From: Rhodococcus sp. SMB37
Lineage (GTDB): Bacteria > Actinomycetota > Actinomycetes > Mycobacteriales > Mycobacteriaceae
Direction: 5' to 3'
DNA: 64,000 nucleotides
Assembly (NCBI RefSeq): GCF_004345605.1
Contig: NZ_SLVY01000024.1
Location: forward strand, 1-64,000
The notes below the pieces were generated by a model, which had not been told where the DNA came from, made no database searches, and saw nothing but the letters and a program-made list of their open reading frames with translations. This document shows, in pieces, positions 51,716-61,492 of this stretch; within the stretch, counting starts at the first letter, position 1, and each line of letters begins with the position of its first letter. A program made the position numbers and the translations under genes.

Positions 51716-52822
51716 ATGTCCACATCCACTCCCGAACAACCTTCGCTTTCCGTCGCCGAAACGGATTCGGTCGACGCCTATGCCCAGCGCATCGTCGACG
51801 CCGCCCTCGGCGCGATCGACGTGTTCGCCATCTATCTCGGCGACCGACTCGGCTGGTACCGCAGTCTTGCGTCGGACGGCCCGGCCACCGCCGACGAACT
51901 CGCCGCCCGCACCGGGACCCACCCGCGGTATGCACGCGAGTGGCTCGAACAGCAGGCCGTGACCGGACTGCTCTCCGTCGACCACGACGAACCCCCGCAC
52001 TTCACACTGTCGCCCGCCGGAGCGGAAGTACTCACCGACGAGCGCAGCCTGGCGTATCTGACTCCGCTGCCGCGCCTCCTGACCAGCGGCGCCGTGCAGA
52101 TGCCGGCCCTGCTCGAGGCGTATCGCACGGGCGGTGGCGTCGGCTGGGCGCGCTACGGCAGCGACGCGCGCGAGTCGCAGTCCGACGTGAACCGCCCGTG
52201 GTTCGAGCTGGCATTGCCGGGTGCGCTGCAGTCTGTACCCGAGGTCGACGAACTGCTCCGCGCCCCGGGAGCTGCGATCGCCGACATCGGTTGCGGTGGT
52301 GGATGGTCCACCATCGCCTTGGCCCGAGCCTATCCGAACGCCACACTGCACGGCTTCGATATCGACACCGCCAGCGTCGAACTCGCTCGCTCGAACGTGT
52401 CGTCGGAACCGGAAGTGGCACAGCGGATCACGATCACCCAAGCCGACGCATCCGGACTGCCCGAGTCGGCTTTCCGAGCCGTGTTCGCATTCGAGTGCAT
52501 TCATGACATGCCGCGACCGGTGCAGGTGCTCGCGGCAGCACGTCGCGCGCTCGTGCCGGGCGGCGCGGTGATCGTGATGGACGAGGCCGTCGGGGAGGAG
52601 TTCACCGCGCCGGGCAACGACGTCGAGCGACTCATGTACGGATACAGTCTGACGGTGTGCCTCCCCGACGGGATGAGTCATCAACCGAGTGTGGGGACGG
52701 GCACCGTCATGCGTCCCGCCACTCTTCGGAAGTACGCGCAGGAGGCCGGCTTCGCCCGGATGGACATCCTCCCGATCGAGGATTTCAGCTTCTTCCGGTT
52801 CTACCGGCTGTCGGATGGGTGA
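51716..52822 (+). CDS. SAM-dependent methyltransferase with N-terminal winged helix
   Basis: 368 residues. The N-terminal part (about 20-110) is a winged-helix dimerisation region (ATADELAARTGTHPRYAREWLEQQAVTGLL). A class I methyltransferase core follows, with SAM motif I DIGCGGG at 190-196 and FECIHDMPRPVQVLAAARRAL as motifs IV-V. This layout matches mycobacterial Rv2258c-like proteins. ATG 51716 has GGAG about 9 nt upstream; an ATG at 51707 is too close to it. Substrate unknown. Confidence 0.88.
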   Translation: MSTSTPEQPSLSVAETDSVDAYAQRIVDAALGAIDVFAIYLGDRLGWYRSLASDGPATADELAARTGTHPRYAREWLEQQAVTGLLSVDHDEPPHFTLSPAGAEVLTDERSLAYLTPLPRLLTSGAVQMPALLEAYRTGGGVGWARYGSDARESQSDVNRPWFELALPGALQSVPEVDELLRAPGAAIADIGCGGGWSTIALARAYPNATLHGFDIDTASVELARSNVSSEPEVAQRITITQADASGLPESAFRAVFAFECIHDMPRPVQVLAAARRALVPGGAVIVMDEAVGEEFTAPGNDVERLMYGYSLTVCLPDGMSHQPSVGTGTVMRPATLRKYAQEAGFARMDILPIEDFSFFRFYRLSDG

Positions 52823-52852
52823 TCCACGTCAGCGTCCGGTAGACAGTCCACT

Positions 52853-53488
52853 ATGCCCACCGAATCGACGCTGCTGCTCGTTCTCGATCTGACCGGCACC
52901 TTCGTCTTCGCGCTCAACGGCGCGTTGACCGCCGTCCGCGCGGCACGGCTCGACATCGTCGGTGTGGTGGCACTCGGCATGTTCACCGCGCTCGGGGGCG
53001 GCGTGATCCGCGACGTCCTCCTCGACGCCCTGCCGCCGGCCACCTTCCTGGACTGGCGATATCTCGCGGTGGCGGCAGCAGGTGGGTTGATTGCGTTCGC
53101 CCTGAGTCGGGTACTGGACCGCCTCGCATTCCCCATCACGGTCCTCGATGCCATCGGCCTGAGTGTCTTCGCAGTGCTCGGCGCTTCCAAGGCCCTGGCT
53201 CTGGATTTCGGCATTCTGCAGGCAATCCTCGTCGGCACGATCACCGCAGTGGGCGGCGGCACCATCCGTGATGTCATGGTGCGACGAATTCCCACCGTTT
53301 TGACCAGCGAACTCTATGCCATTCCGGCTTTGATCGGCGCGGCAGGATTCGCTGCCGCCTACGCATGGGGTTTTGCCGGGACGGCCGCCCTTCTCAGCGC
53401 GGCCGCAGTGTGTTTCGTGATCCGGATGATCGGTGTCGGCTTCGCCCTGAATGCACCGAAGCCGCCCGGGCAACAACTCGATTCCTAG
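52853..53488 (+). CDS. TRIC/UPF0126-type membrane channel protein
   Basis: 211 residues with about seven hydrophobic helices in two inverted repeats. Each repeat carries the motif GGGxIRD (ALGGGVIRDVLLD and AVGGGTIRDVMVRR), the hallmark of UPF0126/YadS and prokaryotic TRIC-type cation channels. It should sit in the inner membrane. It begins 30 bp after the methyltransferase and is convergent with the GntR gene. Ion specificity is not determinable. Confidence 0.88.
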   Translation: MPTESTLLLVLDLTGTFVFALNGALTAVRAARLDIVGVVALGMFTALGGGVIRDVLLDALPPATFLDWRYLAVAAAGGLIAFALSRVLDRLAFPITVLDAIGLSVFAVLGASKALALDFGILQAILVGTITAVGGGTIRDVMVRRIPTVLTSELYAIPALIGAAGFAAAYAWGFAGTAALLSAAAVCFVIRMIGVGFALNAPKPPGQQLDS

Positions 53489-53525
53489 GGAAGTGGCCGA
53501 CCGAGACCTTGTTCCCTCCGCGTCC

Positions 53526-54194
53526 TCAGAGAAGTAGTTCCTTGAGTGAATTCAGGTGGGCGCGTGTGAGAGAGGCTGCAGTCAGGGCATCACGCGAGTC
53601 GATCGCGTTGTAGATGCGTTCGTGTGTGGCGTGGTCGGCGTCGTCTCCATGAGTGCCTCGGAGACGGAGCATGTCGACCATCGCCTGACGGCTGCGCGGC
53701 GCGAAGTGAGTGAACAGTTCGAGCAGGATCGCGCTGTGCGCTGCGAGCAGGATGCCGCGATGAAAAGCGAAGTCGGTGTGGACGTGCTCTTCTATGTCCA
53801 CTCGATGCTTCGCGCGGTCGACCAATGCCCGGCGCAGGTTCTCGAGTTCCGAGGGCGTGCGGCGTTCGGCCGCCAGAGCGGAAGCCTCGACCTCGACCGC
53901 GATGCGAGCCTCGATGACGGCGACGATGTCGGCGCGATGCAGCACTGCATCCCAGTTCTCCGGAATATCGAGGGCGGTGACGAACACCCCTGCCCCTTGA
54001 CGCGAAGCGAGCACCCCTTGACCGGCGAGTTGCCGGATCGCCTCGCGCACGGTCGAGCGGCCGACTCCGAGCTGAGGGGCGAGCGTGGTCTCCCCGGGCA
54101 ACTTGTCTCCCACGTTCCACTCGCCGCCTCTGATTCGCGACAACAGCAGGTCAGCAGCCTGTTCGGCGAGTGACTCACGACGGACGAGTGACAT
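53526..54194 (-). CDS. GntR family regulator (FadR/FCD type)
   Basis: 222 residues. The N-terminal winged helix (about 1-70) contains LPGETTLAPQLGVGRSTVREAIRQLAGQGVL. The FCD helical domain follows with DFAFHRGILLAAHS, whose histidine and acidic residues usually bind a metal and a small acid. ATG 54194 (MSLVRRES) is preferred to one ten codons upstream. It diverges from leuA, and a perfect palindrome lies between the two genes, so it may autoregulate and influence leuA. Ligand unknown. Confidence 0.9.
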   Translation of the reverse strand: MSLVRRESLAEQAADLLLSRIRGGEWNVGDKLPGETTLAPQLGVGRSTVREAIRQLAGQGVLASRQGAGVFVTALDIPENWDAVLHRADIVAVIEARIAVEVEASALAAERRTPSELENLRRALVDRAKHRVDIEEHVHTDFAFHRGILLAAHSAILLELFTHFAPRSRQAMVDMLRLRGTHGDDADHATHERIYNAIDSRDALTAASLTRAHLNSLKELLL

Positions 54195-54231
54195 GTCGCC
54201 ATTCTCCCATGCCGGGCTCGACACCCTTCAG

Positions 54232-54252
54232 CTCCTCAGCTTGTCTGAGGAG
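54232..54252. promoter_or_regulatory. palindromic operator between gntR and leuA
   Basis: CTCCTCAG (54232-54239) and CTGAGGAG (54245-54252) are perfect inverted copies around 5 bp. The site is 37 bp before the GntR start and 18 bp before the leucine leader peptide, in the expected promoter region, so it is a reasonable operator for the GntR protein. Confidence 0.55.
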
Positions 54253-54270
54253 TTGTGATAGTGTCGCCGC

Positions 54271-54318
54271 ATGCTCATCCTCGGATTCCTTCTTCTTCGC
54301 CGCCACGGCGGGGTGTAG
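54271..54318 (+). CDS. leuA leader peptide (leucine-rich)
   Basis: A 15-residue ORF, MLILGFLLLRRHGGV, with five leucines, three of them consecutive CTT codons that are probably rare in this GC-rich genome. It lies 72 bp before leuA and is followed at once by a hairpin (54321-54358). This is the layout of ribosome-mediated leucine attenuation known upstream of actinobacterial leuA: ribosome stalling at Leu codons changes the RNA fold and allows leuA expression. Confidence 0.75.
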   Translation: MLILGFLLLRRHGGV

Positions 54319-54320
54319 CC

Positions 54321-54358
54321 CGACCGGCTCCCGTCGTGGAGCCCGAACGCGCCGGTCG
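54321..54358 (+). promoter_or_regulatory. leuA attenuator hairpin
   Basis: CGACCGGC (54321-54328) pairs perfectly with GCCGGTCG (54351-54358). GTCGTG at 54333-54338 can instead pair with CACGAC at 54365-54370, close to the leuA ribosome site. Such competing pairings fit a leader-peptide switch. No T-run follows, so control may act on translation initiation rather than classical termination. Confidence 0.55.
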
Positions 54359-54390
54359 ACACTTCACGACCCGCAGAAGGAACCACTAAC

Positions 54391-56241
54391 ATGACCGCCT
54401 TCCCCAGCATCAACACTCCCGCCGGACGGGTACCCGCCGATGCTCCGTCCTGGAATCGGCAGACGCACTCACAGATGCCCTCACACCGTTACCGTGATGT
54501 GTACTCACGTGTGGAAGTTCCACTCACAGAGCGCGACTGGCCGTCCAAGCGCTTGACCACAACCCCGCTGTGGGTACCGGTCGATCTGCGCGACGGAAAT
54601 CAGGCGCTGGCCGAGCCGATGGATCCCGCCCGCAAGCGCCGTTTGTTCGAGCTGATGGTCGCTATGGGTTACAAGGAGATCGAGGTCGGCTATCCGTCGG
54701 CCTCGCAGACCGACTACGACTTCGTCCGCCTCATCGCCGAGACCGACATCGCACCCGACGACGTCACGATCGTCGTGTTCACTCCGGCCCGCCGCGACCT
54801 CATCGAGCGCACTGTCGAGTCGGTCCGAGGCGTCCGCAATGACGTTGTCATCCACATGTACACCGCGACCGCACCGACGTGGCGTGATGTCGTACTCGGG
54901 CACGACCGCACGGCGCTCACCGAATTGATCACGTCCGGAGGCCGGGATGTGCTCGAATTCGCCGGCGACCTCGCGAATGTGCGTTTCGAGTTCTCACCCG
55001 AGGTTTTCAACCTCACCGAGCCCGACTTCGCCCTCGAGGTCTGCGATGCGATGACGAAGCTGTGGGATGCTTCGCCGCAGCGTCCGGTCATCCTCAACCT
55101 GCCGGCGACCGTCGAGATCGCAACGCCGAACGTGTATGCCGATCAGATCGAATACATGCACAAGAACCTCGATCGTCGCGACGCGGTGATCCTGTCCGTG
55201 CACCCGCACAACGACCGCGGTACCGGGGTCGCGTGTGCCGAACTCGCCGTCCTGGCCGGAGCACAGCGCGTCGAAGGCTGCATTTTCGGCAACGGGGAGC
55301 GCACGGGCAATGTCGATATCGCCACCCTCGCTCTGAACCTGCATGCGCAGGGCGTCGATCCGATGATCGACTTCTCCGACATCGACGAGATCCGCCGCAC
55401 CGTCGAGCACGCCAACCGTATCGAGATCCATCCCAGACATCCGTATGTCGGCGACCTCGTGCACACCGCCTTCAGTGGCACTCACCAAGACGCGATCAAG
55501 AAGGGTTTCGCCGAGCACCATGCCCGCGCTGCCGCCGAGGGCCGTCGAGCCAGCGAGACCGAGTGGGTCGTGCCGTACCTGCCCATCGATCCCGCCGACC
55601 TCGGCCGCAGCTACGATGCCGTCATCCGGGTGAACTCGCAGTCCGGTAAGGGCGGCATCGCCTACCTGCTGGAAACCGAGTACGGCATCGAACTGCCCCG
55701 GCGTCTGCAGATCGACTTCGCCCGCCACGTGCAGAAGCACACCGACGCCACCGGCAGCGAGGTCACCGCATCACAACTGTGGGACATCTTCGCGGCCGAG
55801 TACATCTTCACACCGGGTGACAAGCCCGCCATCGAACTGACGGGCTTCGATACCACCGAGGAGACCACGACTCTCACACTGCGCGTGGACAACTCCGAGC
55901 ACTCCAGCTCGCATCACGGCGTCGGCCCGGTGGAGGCCGTCACCGAAGCACTCGCTCGTGTCGGGATCTCGCTGGACGTCCTCGCCCTGCATCAGACCAG
56001 CATCGGCTCCGGCAGCGGCGCTCCGGCGCCGTCAGCGCTCGAGGACAGCGACGCGCTCACCCTGATCGAGTACCGCAGGGGCACAGTCACGCGGTGGGCC
56101 GCCGGCAAGAGCCGATCCGTACTGACCGCCACCCTCGAGTCCCTTATCGGCGCCGCGAACACCGACCCGAGTGCAGCACCCACAGGTGATCAGACCTCGG
56201 TGGTGACCGACTCCGTCAGTACCGATTTGGCCCACCGGTAA
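54391..56241 (+). CDS. leuA: 2-isopropylmalate synthase
   Basis: 616 residues. It condenses acetyl-CoA with 2-oxoisovalerate, the first committed step of leucine synthesis. The catalytic N-terminal TIM barrel has DLRDGNQAL (D68 a metal ligand), [10 protein letters not shown] and [16 protein letters not shown]-terminal allosteric domain (about 430-580) would bind leucine for feedback inhibition. The size agrees with actinobacterial LeuA. AGAAGGA precedes the ATG, and a leucine leader peptide sits upstream. The last 52 bp overlap the convergent acyl-CoA ligase gene. Confidence 0.97.
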   Translation: MTAFPSINTPAGRVPADAPSWNRQTHSQMPSHRYRDVYSRVEVPLTERDWPSKRLTTTPLWVPVDLRDGNQALAEPMDPARKRRLFELMVAMGYKEIEVGYPSASQTDYDFVRLIAETDIAPDDVTIVVFTPARRDLIERTVESVRGVRNDVVIHMYTATAPTWRDVVLGHDRTALTELITSGGRDVLEFAGDLANVRFEFSPEVFNLTEPDFALEVCDAMTKLWDASPQRPVILNLPATVEIATPNVYADQIEYMHKNLDRRDAVILSVHPHNDRGTGVACAELAVLAGAQRVEGCIFGNGERTGNVDIATLALNLHAQGVDPMIDFSDIDEIRRTVEHANRIEIHPRHPYVGDLVHTAFSGTHQDAIKKGFAEHHARAAAEGRRASETEWVVPYLPIDPADLGRSYDAVIRVNSQSGKGGIAYLLETEYGIELPRRLQIDFARHVQKHTDATGSEVTASQLWDIFAAEYIFTPGDKPAIELTGFDTTEETTTLTLRVDNSEHSSSHHGVGPVEAVTEALARVGISLDVLALHQTSIGSGSGAPAPSALEDSDALTLIEYRRGTVTRWAAGKSRSVLTATLESLIGAANTDPSAAPTGDQTSVVTDSVSTDLAHR

Positions 56242-57815
56242 TCGGCCTTGCCTGCGGGGGAGCGGACGATCTGCGGCATCACGACGACGTGCCGGGGGAC
56301 CTTGTACCCGGCGATGACGGTCCGGCAGTGTTCGGCGAGCTCCTCCTGCGTCGGCTCGTGCGCACCCTCACGTAGCTGCACGACCACCGAGACCGTCTCG
56401 CCCAGACTGGGATCAGGTACGCCGGTGACGAGTGCGTCCTCCACCGCGGGATGACCTTTGACGGCCTCCTCGACCTCTTCGGCGTAGATCTTCTCGCCAC
56501 CACTGTTGATGCAGGCCGAGCCGCGGCCGAGCACGATGATCGAGCCGTCCGCCTCGACCGTGGCGAGGTCGCCGAGCAGCGACATTCGTGTGCCGTCCAC
56601 GACGGGGAAGGTGGCGGCGGTCTTCTCGGGGTCGTTGTAGTAGCCCACCGGTACGTGACCGACCCGCGCGAGGTAGCCGATGGCGTCCGATCCCGGTTCG
56701 ATCGTCGAATAGTCGGTGTCGACGACACGCACCTTCGGGGATGCGGGCAGTCTCTGCTTACCGTCCTCGCCGGGGGTGAGGGCGCCGTTGGCTCCCGATT
56801 CGGACGAGCCGAAGGAGTTGAGCAGCATGACATTGGGGAGCAGTTCCTTCAGGCGGTCGCGCACGCTGACCGACCACAGCGCACCTCCCGAACCGATGAC
56901 GATCAGCGAGCTGAGGTCGAACTCGTCGCGACGCTCGGCGAGGACGTCCGCGATGGGACGGCTGATCGCATCTCCGACGACCATGAGCACGGCGGCCTTG
57001 TGCTCGTCGATCTGACGCAGCGCCTCCGCCGGTTCGAAGTTCCACATGATCACCTGGGGGAAGCCCATGAACAGGCCCATGAACACCGCGTACATGGCAG
57101 CGCCGTGCATGAGCGGAGCGGTGACGACATACGTCAACGGATGTTCGTTGGCGGCGGCCGCGGCAGCGAGCGATTCGGGGCTGTCGTGCGGGTCGCCGTA
57201 CGCGTTGCCTCCGCCGAGCGCGGCGAAGTAGAAGTCCTCGTGCCGCCACATCACGCCCTTGGGCATGCCGGTGGTGCCGCCCGTGTAGAGGATGTACAGG
57301 TCGTCGTCGCTGCGCGGAGCGAAGTCGCGCTCATCCGAGGCGTCCGCGACGGCGTCGTCGTACCGCACGACGGTGACCTCGGCGAGCGCTGCTGCGTCCT
57401 CGAGCGCCGGCGTGGGAGCATCTCCGACGACCACGATGTGCCGCAGGTGCGGACAGTCGGGCAGAACCTCGGCGACGACGTCGGTCAGGTCCGCGTCCAC
57501 CACGAGCGCGACGAGTTCGGCGTTGTTGTAGAGGTAGTCGAGTTCGGCGCCCACATATCGGAAGTTGATATTGATCGGGACGGCCCGGATCTTCATGGTG
57601 CCGAGCATCGTGTCGAGGTATTCGAGACTGTTGCGCATGTGCAGTCCGACATGGTCGCCGGGTTCGACCCCCGCTGCGGCGAGGTGATGACCGATCCGGT
57701 TGGCGGCGGCATCGTATTGCGCGTAGGTATGCGAGCGGTCGCCGCAGACGATCGCCGTGCGATCGGGAATCGCGTCGACCACCGCTTCGGTGAGGTCGGC
57801 CAGATTCAGAGACAT
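56190..57815 (-). CDS. FadD19-like acyl-CoA synthetase
   Basis: 541-residue ANL ligase resembling mycobacterial FadD19, which activates steroid side-chain acids. Similar features are the start [39 protein letters not shown], and P-loop [41 protein letters not shown] and [12 protein letters not shown] close the C-terminal lid with the catalytic lysine. ATG 57815 follows GGAAGGAAC. The 3' end overlaps leuA by 52 bp. Steroid specificity is inference from similarity. Confidence 0.91.
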   Translation of the reverse strand: MSLNLADLTEAVVDAIPDRTAIVCGDRSHTYAQYDAAANRIGHHLAAAGVEPGDHVGLHMRNSLEYLDTMLGTMKIRAVPININFRYVGAELDYLYNNAELVALVVDADLTDVVAEVLPDCPHLRHIVVVGDAPTPALEDAAALAEVTVVRYDDAVADASDERDFAPRSDDDLYILYTGGTTGMPKGVMWRHEDFYFAALGGGNAYGDPHDSPESLAAAAAANEHPLTYVVTAPLMHGAAMYAVFMGLFMGFPQVIMWNFEPAEALRQIDEHKAAVLMVVGDAISRPIADVLAERRDEFDLSSLIVIGSGGALWSVSVRDRLKELLPNVMLLNSFGSSESGANGALTPGEDGKQRLPASPKVRVVDTDYSTIEPGSDAIGYLARVGHVPVGYYNDPEKTAATFPVVDGTRMSLLGDLATVEADGSIIVLGRGSACINSGGEKIYAEEVEEAVKGHPAVEDALVTGVPDPSLGETVSVVVQLREGAHEPTQEELAEHCRTVIAGYKVPRHVVVMPQIVRSPAGKADYRWAKSVLTESVTTEV

Positions 57816-57953
57816 GGTGCTGTTCCTTCCGATCGGTCGTGCAACGGCGCCGTTCACATCACTGCCCGAAATGTGCCGTACGCCACTCTGGGCAAAAGTA
57901 GAACACATATCAGTTCCGGCATCAATGGATGCGTCCGACCAGCGGAAACCAGC

Positions 57954-57985
57954 AACGGTCGGCCGGCAGATGCCGGCCGACCGTT
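57954..57985 (-). terminator. strong hairpin terminator after thiolase
   Basis: Arms of 15 bp (57954-57968 and 57971-57985; AACGGTCGG...CCGACCGTT at the base) are perfectly complementary, giving a tight AGAT-capped loop. It lies 29 bp past the thiolase stop at 58014 and before the ligase gene, and so probably separates their transcripts. Confidence 0.75.
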
Positions 57986-58013
57986 GTCGGTGGAATTCGG
58001 AGGTATGGCCGAA

Positions 58014-59225
58014 TCAGGACACGCGTTCGAAGATCGCCGCGAGGCCCTGGCCGCCGCCGATGCACATGGTCTCGAGGGCGTAGCGGCCCTCACGCCGATG
58101 CAACTCGCGGGCGAGTGTCGCGAGCATGCGCCCACCGGTCGCGCCGACCGGATGACCGAGCGAGATGCCGGAGCCGTGGATGTTGGTGCGCTCGAAGTCT
58201 GCGGAACCGAACTTCCACTCGCGGGTCACGGCCAGCGCCTGCGCCGCGAACGCCTCGTTGAGTTCGATGACGTCGACATCGGCAAGCGTGATTCCTGCCT
58301 TGGCGAGTGCGATCTCGGTCGCGGGCACGGGGCCGATGCCCATGATCTTGGGCGCAACACCGGCCACACCCCACGACACGATGCGCACGAGCGGGGTCAG
58401 GCCGAGCTCCGCAGCCTTCTCCGGGGTCGTGACGATCGCCATCGACGCGGCATCGTTCTGCCCACTGGCGTTGCCGGCCGTCACGGTGGCGTCGGGATCC
58501 TGCTTGCCCATGATCGGCCGCAGCGACGAGAGAGTCTCGACGGTGGTGTCGGCACGGGGACGTTCGTCGGTGTCGATGATCTGGTCGCCCTTACGCGAGG
58601 GCACGGTCACCGGGATGATCTCCTCGGCGAGGATGCCGGCCTGCTGAGCGGCCACCGCGCGGCGGTGCGACTCCGCGGCAAGCTCATCCTGCTCCTGACG
58701 GCTGATGCCGTACTCGGCGCGCAGGTTCTCGGCGGTCTCGATCATGCCGCCGGGGACCGGGTAGTACTTGCCGCCCGCGGTCGAGCGCGCCCGGACCAGG
58801 CCGTCGTGCATCTGCACACCGGTGCGTGCACCGCCCCAGCGGATGTCCGTCGAGTAGAACGCTGCGTTGCTCATCGACTCGGTACCACCGGCCACCACGA
58901 GTTCGTTGTCGCCGTTGCCGACCTGCAGCGCAGCCTGGATGACGGCCTGCAGACCGGAGCCGCAGCGACGGTCGATGTGCATGCCGGGCACGGTGACCGG
59001 AAGACCGGCGTCGAGAGCGACGACACGACCGATGGCCGGGGCTTCACTGTTGCCGTTGCAATGACCGAGGATGACGTCGCCGACCTCGTCGGGCGACACA
59101 CCAGTCCGCTCGAGCAGACCCTTCAGTGCCGTGACACCGAGATCGACAGCGGTGAGGGATGTGAACATTCCGCCGTAGCGACCGATGGGGGTACGGACGG
59201 GCTCGCAGATGACTACTTCGCGCAT
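58014..59225 (-). CDS. acetyl-CoA acyltransferase (thiolase)
   Basis: 403 residues. Thiolytic cleavage of 3-ketoacyl-CoA. The active cysteine lies in IDRRCGSGLQAVIQ, the histidine in NIHGSGISLGHPVGATGG, and the second cysteine in MCIGGGQGL. It is very similar to the 3966-5210 thiolase, so the two are paralogues in separate degradation modules. ATG 59225 (MREVVICEPVRTPIGRYGG) aligns with that relative. It is separated from the SDR gene by 32 bp and ends at a strong terminator. Confidence 0.94.
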   Translation of the reverse strand: MREVVICEPVRTPIGRYGGMFTSLTAVDLGVTALKGLLERTGVSPDEVGDVILGHCNGNSEAPAIGRVVALDAGLPVTVPGMHIDRRCGSGLQAVIQAALQVGNGDNELVVAGGTESMSNAAFYSTDIRWGGARTGVQMHDGLVRARSTAGGKYYPVPGGMIETAENLRAEYGISRQEQDELAAESHRRAVAAQQAGILAEEIIPVTVPSRKGDQIIDTDERPRADTTVETLSSLRPIMGKQDPDATVTAGNASGQNDAASMAIVTTPEKAAELGLTPLVRIVSWGVAGVAPKIMGIGPVPATEIALAKAGITLADVDVIELNEAFAAQALAVTREWKFGSADFERTNIHGSGISLGHPVGATGGRMLATLARELHRREGRYALETMCIGGGQGLAAIFERVS

Positions 59226-59257
59226 GATGACCTTTCGAGGTGTGGGTGACGGGACCG

Positions 59258-59998
59258 TCACATGAAACGGCCGCCGGTGACCTCGAGGACGGTGCCGGTC
59301 ATGTAGGACGACATGTCGGATGCGAGGAACAGCGCCACCGAAGCGATTTCGTCGACCTCGCCCGGACGACCCATCGGGATCTCCGCCATCTTCTGGTCCC
59401 ACGCTTTCTGCGGCATGGCCTCGGTCATCGCCGAGCGGATCAGGCCGGGCTGAATGGCGTTGACGCGCACACCGTGGTGAGCCATTTCCTTCGCGGCGGC
59501 CTTGGTGAGACCGACGATGCCCGCCTTCGCGGCGGAATAGTTGGTCTGGCCCACCATGCCGACCTTGCCGGACAGCGACGAGATGTTGACGATCGCGCCG
59601 CGCTTGGCGTCACGCATGATCGCGGCCGCCTTGCGGGTGCCGTGCCAGGTTCCCTTGAGGTGCACATCGATGACGAGATCGAAGTCTTCCTCGGTCATGG
59701 TGCGCATCGTCGCGTCGCGCGTGATGCCGGCGTTGTTGACCACGACATCGAGGGAACCGAAGCCGTCGACCGCTTCGGCGAGGAGAGTGTCCCAGTCGCC
59801 GGATTCGACGACGTTCGCCTTCACCGCACGGGCCACGTCACGACCGCCGAGCTTGTCCGCTGCTGCGGTGGCGGCGTCGAGATCGAGGTCGCCGATGACG
59901 ACGCGAGCGCCGGCGTCGACGAAGTTCTGGGCGATCGCGAAGCCGATACCCTGGGCGCCACCTGTGATCACGGCGGTACGGTTCTCCAACAGCGACAT
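59258..59998 (-). CDS. short-chain dehydrogenase/reductase, FabG-like
   Basis: 246-residue SDR oxidoreductase. The Rossmann glycine motif TGGAQGIG is near residue 12. The catalytic set is Ser in NISSLSG, and YSAAKAG with the Tyr-x-x-x-Lys pair; NNAGITRD is the structural motif. It probably interconverts 3-hydroxyacyl- and 3-ketoacyl-CoA before the adjacent thiolase. GAAAGGA precedes ATG 59998. Divergent from the acyl-CoA dehydrogenase at 60166. Confidence 0.93.
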   Translation of the reverse strand: MSLLENRTAVITGGAQGIGFAIAQNFVDAGARVVIGDLDLDAATAAADKLGGRDVARAVKANVVESGDWDTLLAEAVDGFGSLDVVVNNAGITRDATMRTMTEEDFDLVIDVHLKGTWHGTRKAAAIMRDAKRGAIVNISSLSGKVGMVGQTNYSAAKAGIVGLTKAAAKEMAHHGVRVNAIQPGLIRSAMTEAMPQKAWDQKMAEIPMGRPGEVDEIASVALFLASDMSSYMTGTVLEVTGGRFM

Positions 59999-60165
59999 CT
60001 GAAATCCTTTCGAGGGGACCTGAGTTGTCCCCGAAACGGGTCGATGCCTTCGAATATATCCACGCGACCTCACGAAATACCCTTCGGAATCCATCGAGAC
60101 TGCCTATATGGGAATGGCGCCATTCGTATTGGACACGGCCCGAGGCGGCCTCGAAAGTGGTAGTC

Positions 60166-61347
60166 ATGACACTTGCGACTCCGACCCCCGAGGTCGACGA
60201 AGACGACTTCCGCGAGATCCTCGCCCAGACCCGCGCGTTCGTGCGCAACGTCGTGGTCCCCCGCGAGCAGGAGATCGCCGACACCAACGCGATTCCCGAC
60301 GATATCCGTCAAGCCGCCAAGGACATGGGCCTGTTCGGCTACGCCATCCCGCAGGCGTGGGGCGGTCTCGGCCTCAACCTCCAGCAGGACGCTGAACTCG
60401 CCATGGAACTCGGCTACACCACCCTGGCCTTGCGGTCGATGTTCGGCACCAACAACGGCATCGCCGGCCAGGTCCTGGTCAACTTCGGCACCGACGAGCA
60501 GAAGCAGCAGTGGCTCGAGGGCATCGCCTCCGGCGACGTCGTCGCGTCGTTCGCGCTCACCGAGCCCGGTGCCGGCTCCAACCCGTCGGGTCTGCGCACC
60601 AAGGCCGTCCGCGACGGCGACGACTGGATCATCACCGGCGAGAAACGCTTCATCACCAACGCGCCCCTCGCGAACCTGTTCGTCGTGTTCGCCCGCACCC
60701 GTCCGGCCGACGAGAACGGCACCGGTATCGCGGTGTTCCTCGTCCCCGCCGACACCGACGGTGTTCAGGTCGCGAACAAGGACGCCAAGATGGGCCAGGA
60801 AGGCGCCTGGACCGCAGACGTGCACTTGGGCGACGTGCGCGTGTCGAATTCGGCGCTCGTGGGCGGTAGCGAGGACGTCGGCTACAAGGCCGCGATGGTT
60901 TCCCTGGCCCGCGGCCGCGTGCACATCGCCGCGCTGTCGGTCGGCCAGGCGCAACGCGCGCTCGACGAGTCCGTCGAATACGCCGCCACCGCCACGCAGG
61001 GCGGCAACCCGATCGGCAACTTCCAGCTCGTGCAGGCGATGATCGCCGACCAGCAGACCGGTGTCATGGCCGGCCGCGCACTGGTGCGCGACGCCGCACG
61101 GGCGTGGGTGGAGGAGACCGACCGCCGCATCGCCCCATCGGTCGCAAAGTTGTACTGCACCGAAATGGTCGGCAAGGTCGCCGATCTCGCGGTGCAGATC
61201 CACGGCGGCACCGGCTACATGCGCGAGGTGCCCGTCGAGCGCATCTACCGCGACGTGCGTCTGCTGCGCCTGTACGAGGGCACCAGCGAGATCCAGCGCC
61301 TGATCATCGGCGGCGGACTCGTCAAGCAGGCCCAGCGCTCGTCGTAA
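60166..61347 (+). CDS. acyl-CoA dehydrogenase
   Basis: 393-residue flavoenzyme for alpha,beta-desaturation of acyl-CoA. GYAIPQAWGGLGLNLQ, SFALTEPGAGSNPSGLRTKA, ITGEKRFITNAP and QIHGGTGYMREVPVERIYRDVRL are standard. The base lies in LYEGTSEIQRLIIGG. ATG 60166 is chosen because the family N-terminus starts there (MTLATPTPE), although its ribosome site is weak. It faces the SDR/thiolase genes across 167 bp and ends in a strong hairpin. Confidence 0.94.
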   Translation: MTLATPTPEVDEDDFREILAQTRAFVRNVVVPREQEIADTNAIPDDIRQAAKDMGLFGYAIPQAWGGLGLNLQQDAELAMELGYTTLALRSMFGTNNGIAGQVLVNFGTDEQKQQWLEGIASGDVVASFALTEPGAGSNPSGLRTKAVRDGDDWIITGEKRFITNAPLANLFVVFARTRPADENGTGIAVFLVPADTDGVQVANKDAKMGQEGAWTADVHLGDVRVSNSALVGGSEDVGYKAAMVSLARGRVHIAALSVGQAQRALDESVEYAATATQGGNPIGNFQLVQAMIADQQTGVMAGRALVRDAARAWVEETDRRIAPSVAKLYCTEMVGKVADLAVQIHGGTGYMREVPVERIYRDVRLLRLYEGTSEIQRLIIGGGLVKQAQRSS

Positions 61348-61360
61348 CCGCTTCGCGCAA

Positions 61361-61396
61361 AGGCAGCCACATCCCGTCGACGGGGTGTGGCTGCCT
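61361..61396 (+). terminator. hairpin terminator after acyl-CoA dehydrogenase
   Basis: AGGCAGCCACATCCCGTC (61361-61378) pairs with 61379-61396 except for one G-U type mismatch, and CTCTTT follows. It lies 14 bp past the stop at 61347, as a rho-independent terminator would. Confidence 0.75.
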
Positions 61397-61430
61397 CTTT
61401 CGTGCGCGGACTCCATCCGTGAAACACCAA

Positions 61431-61480
61431 CCGCCCGTGCGTAGATCCGGTATGGGTCTACCGAAACCGCGCACGGGCGG
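61431..61480 (-). terminator. hairpin terminator of the acyl-CoA ligase transcript
   Basis: CCGCCCGTGCG (61431-61441) pairs perfectly with CGCACGGGCGG (61470-61480). GTAGATCC and GGGTCTAC extend the stem inside. It lies just past the minus-strand ligase stop at 61493 and forms a back-to-back pair with the plus-strand terminator at 61361-61396. Confidence 0.65.
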
Positions 61481-61492
61481 CGGCTCGCTGCG

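Noticed and set aside
56451-59249. 932-residue plus-strand open frame
   Set aside because: It runs antisense through the FadD-like ligase and thiolase genes, with low-complexity G/V/R/D composition and no recognisable domain. It is a GC-rich shadow frame.
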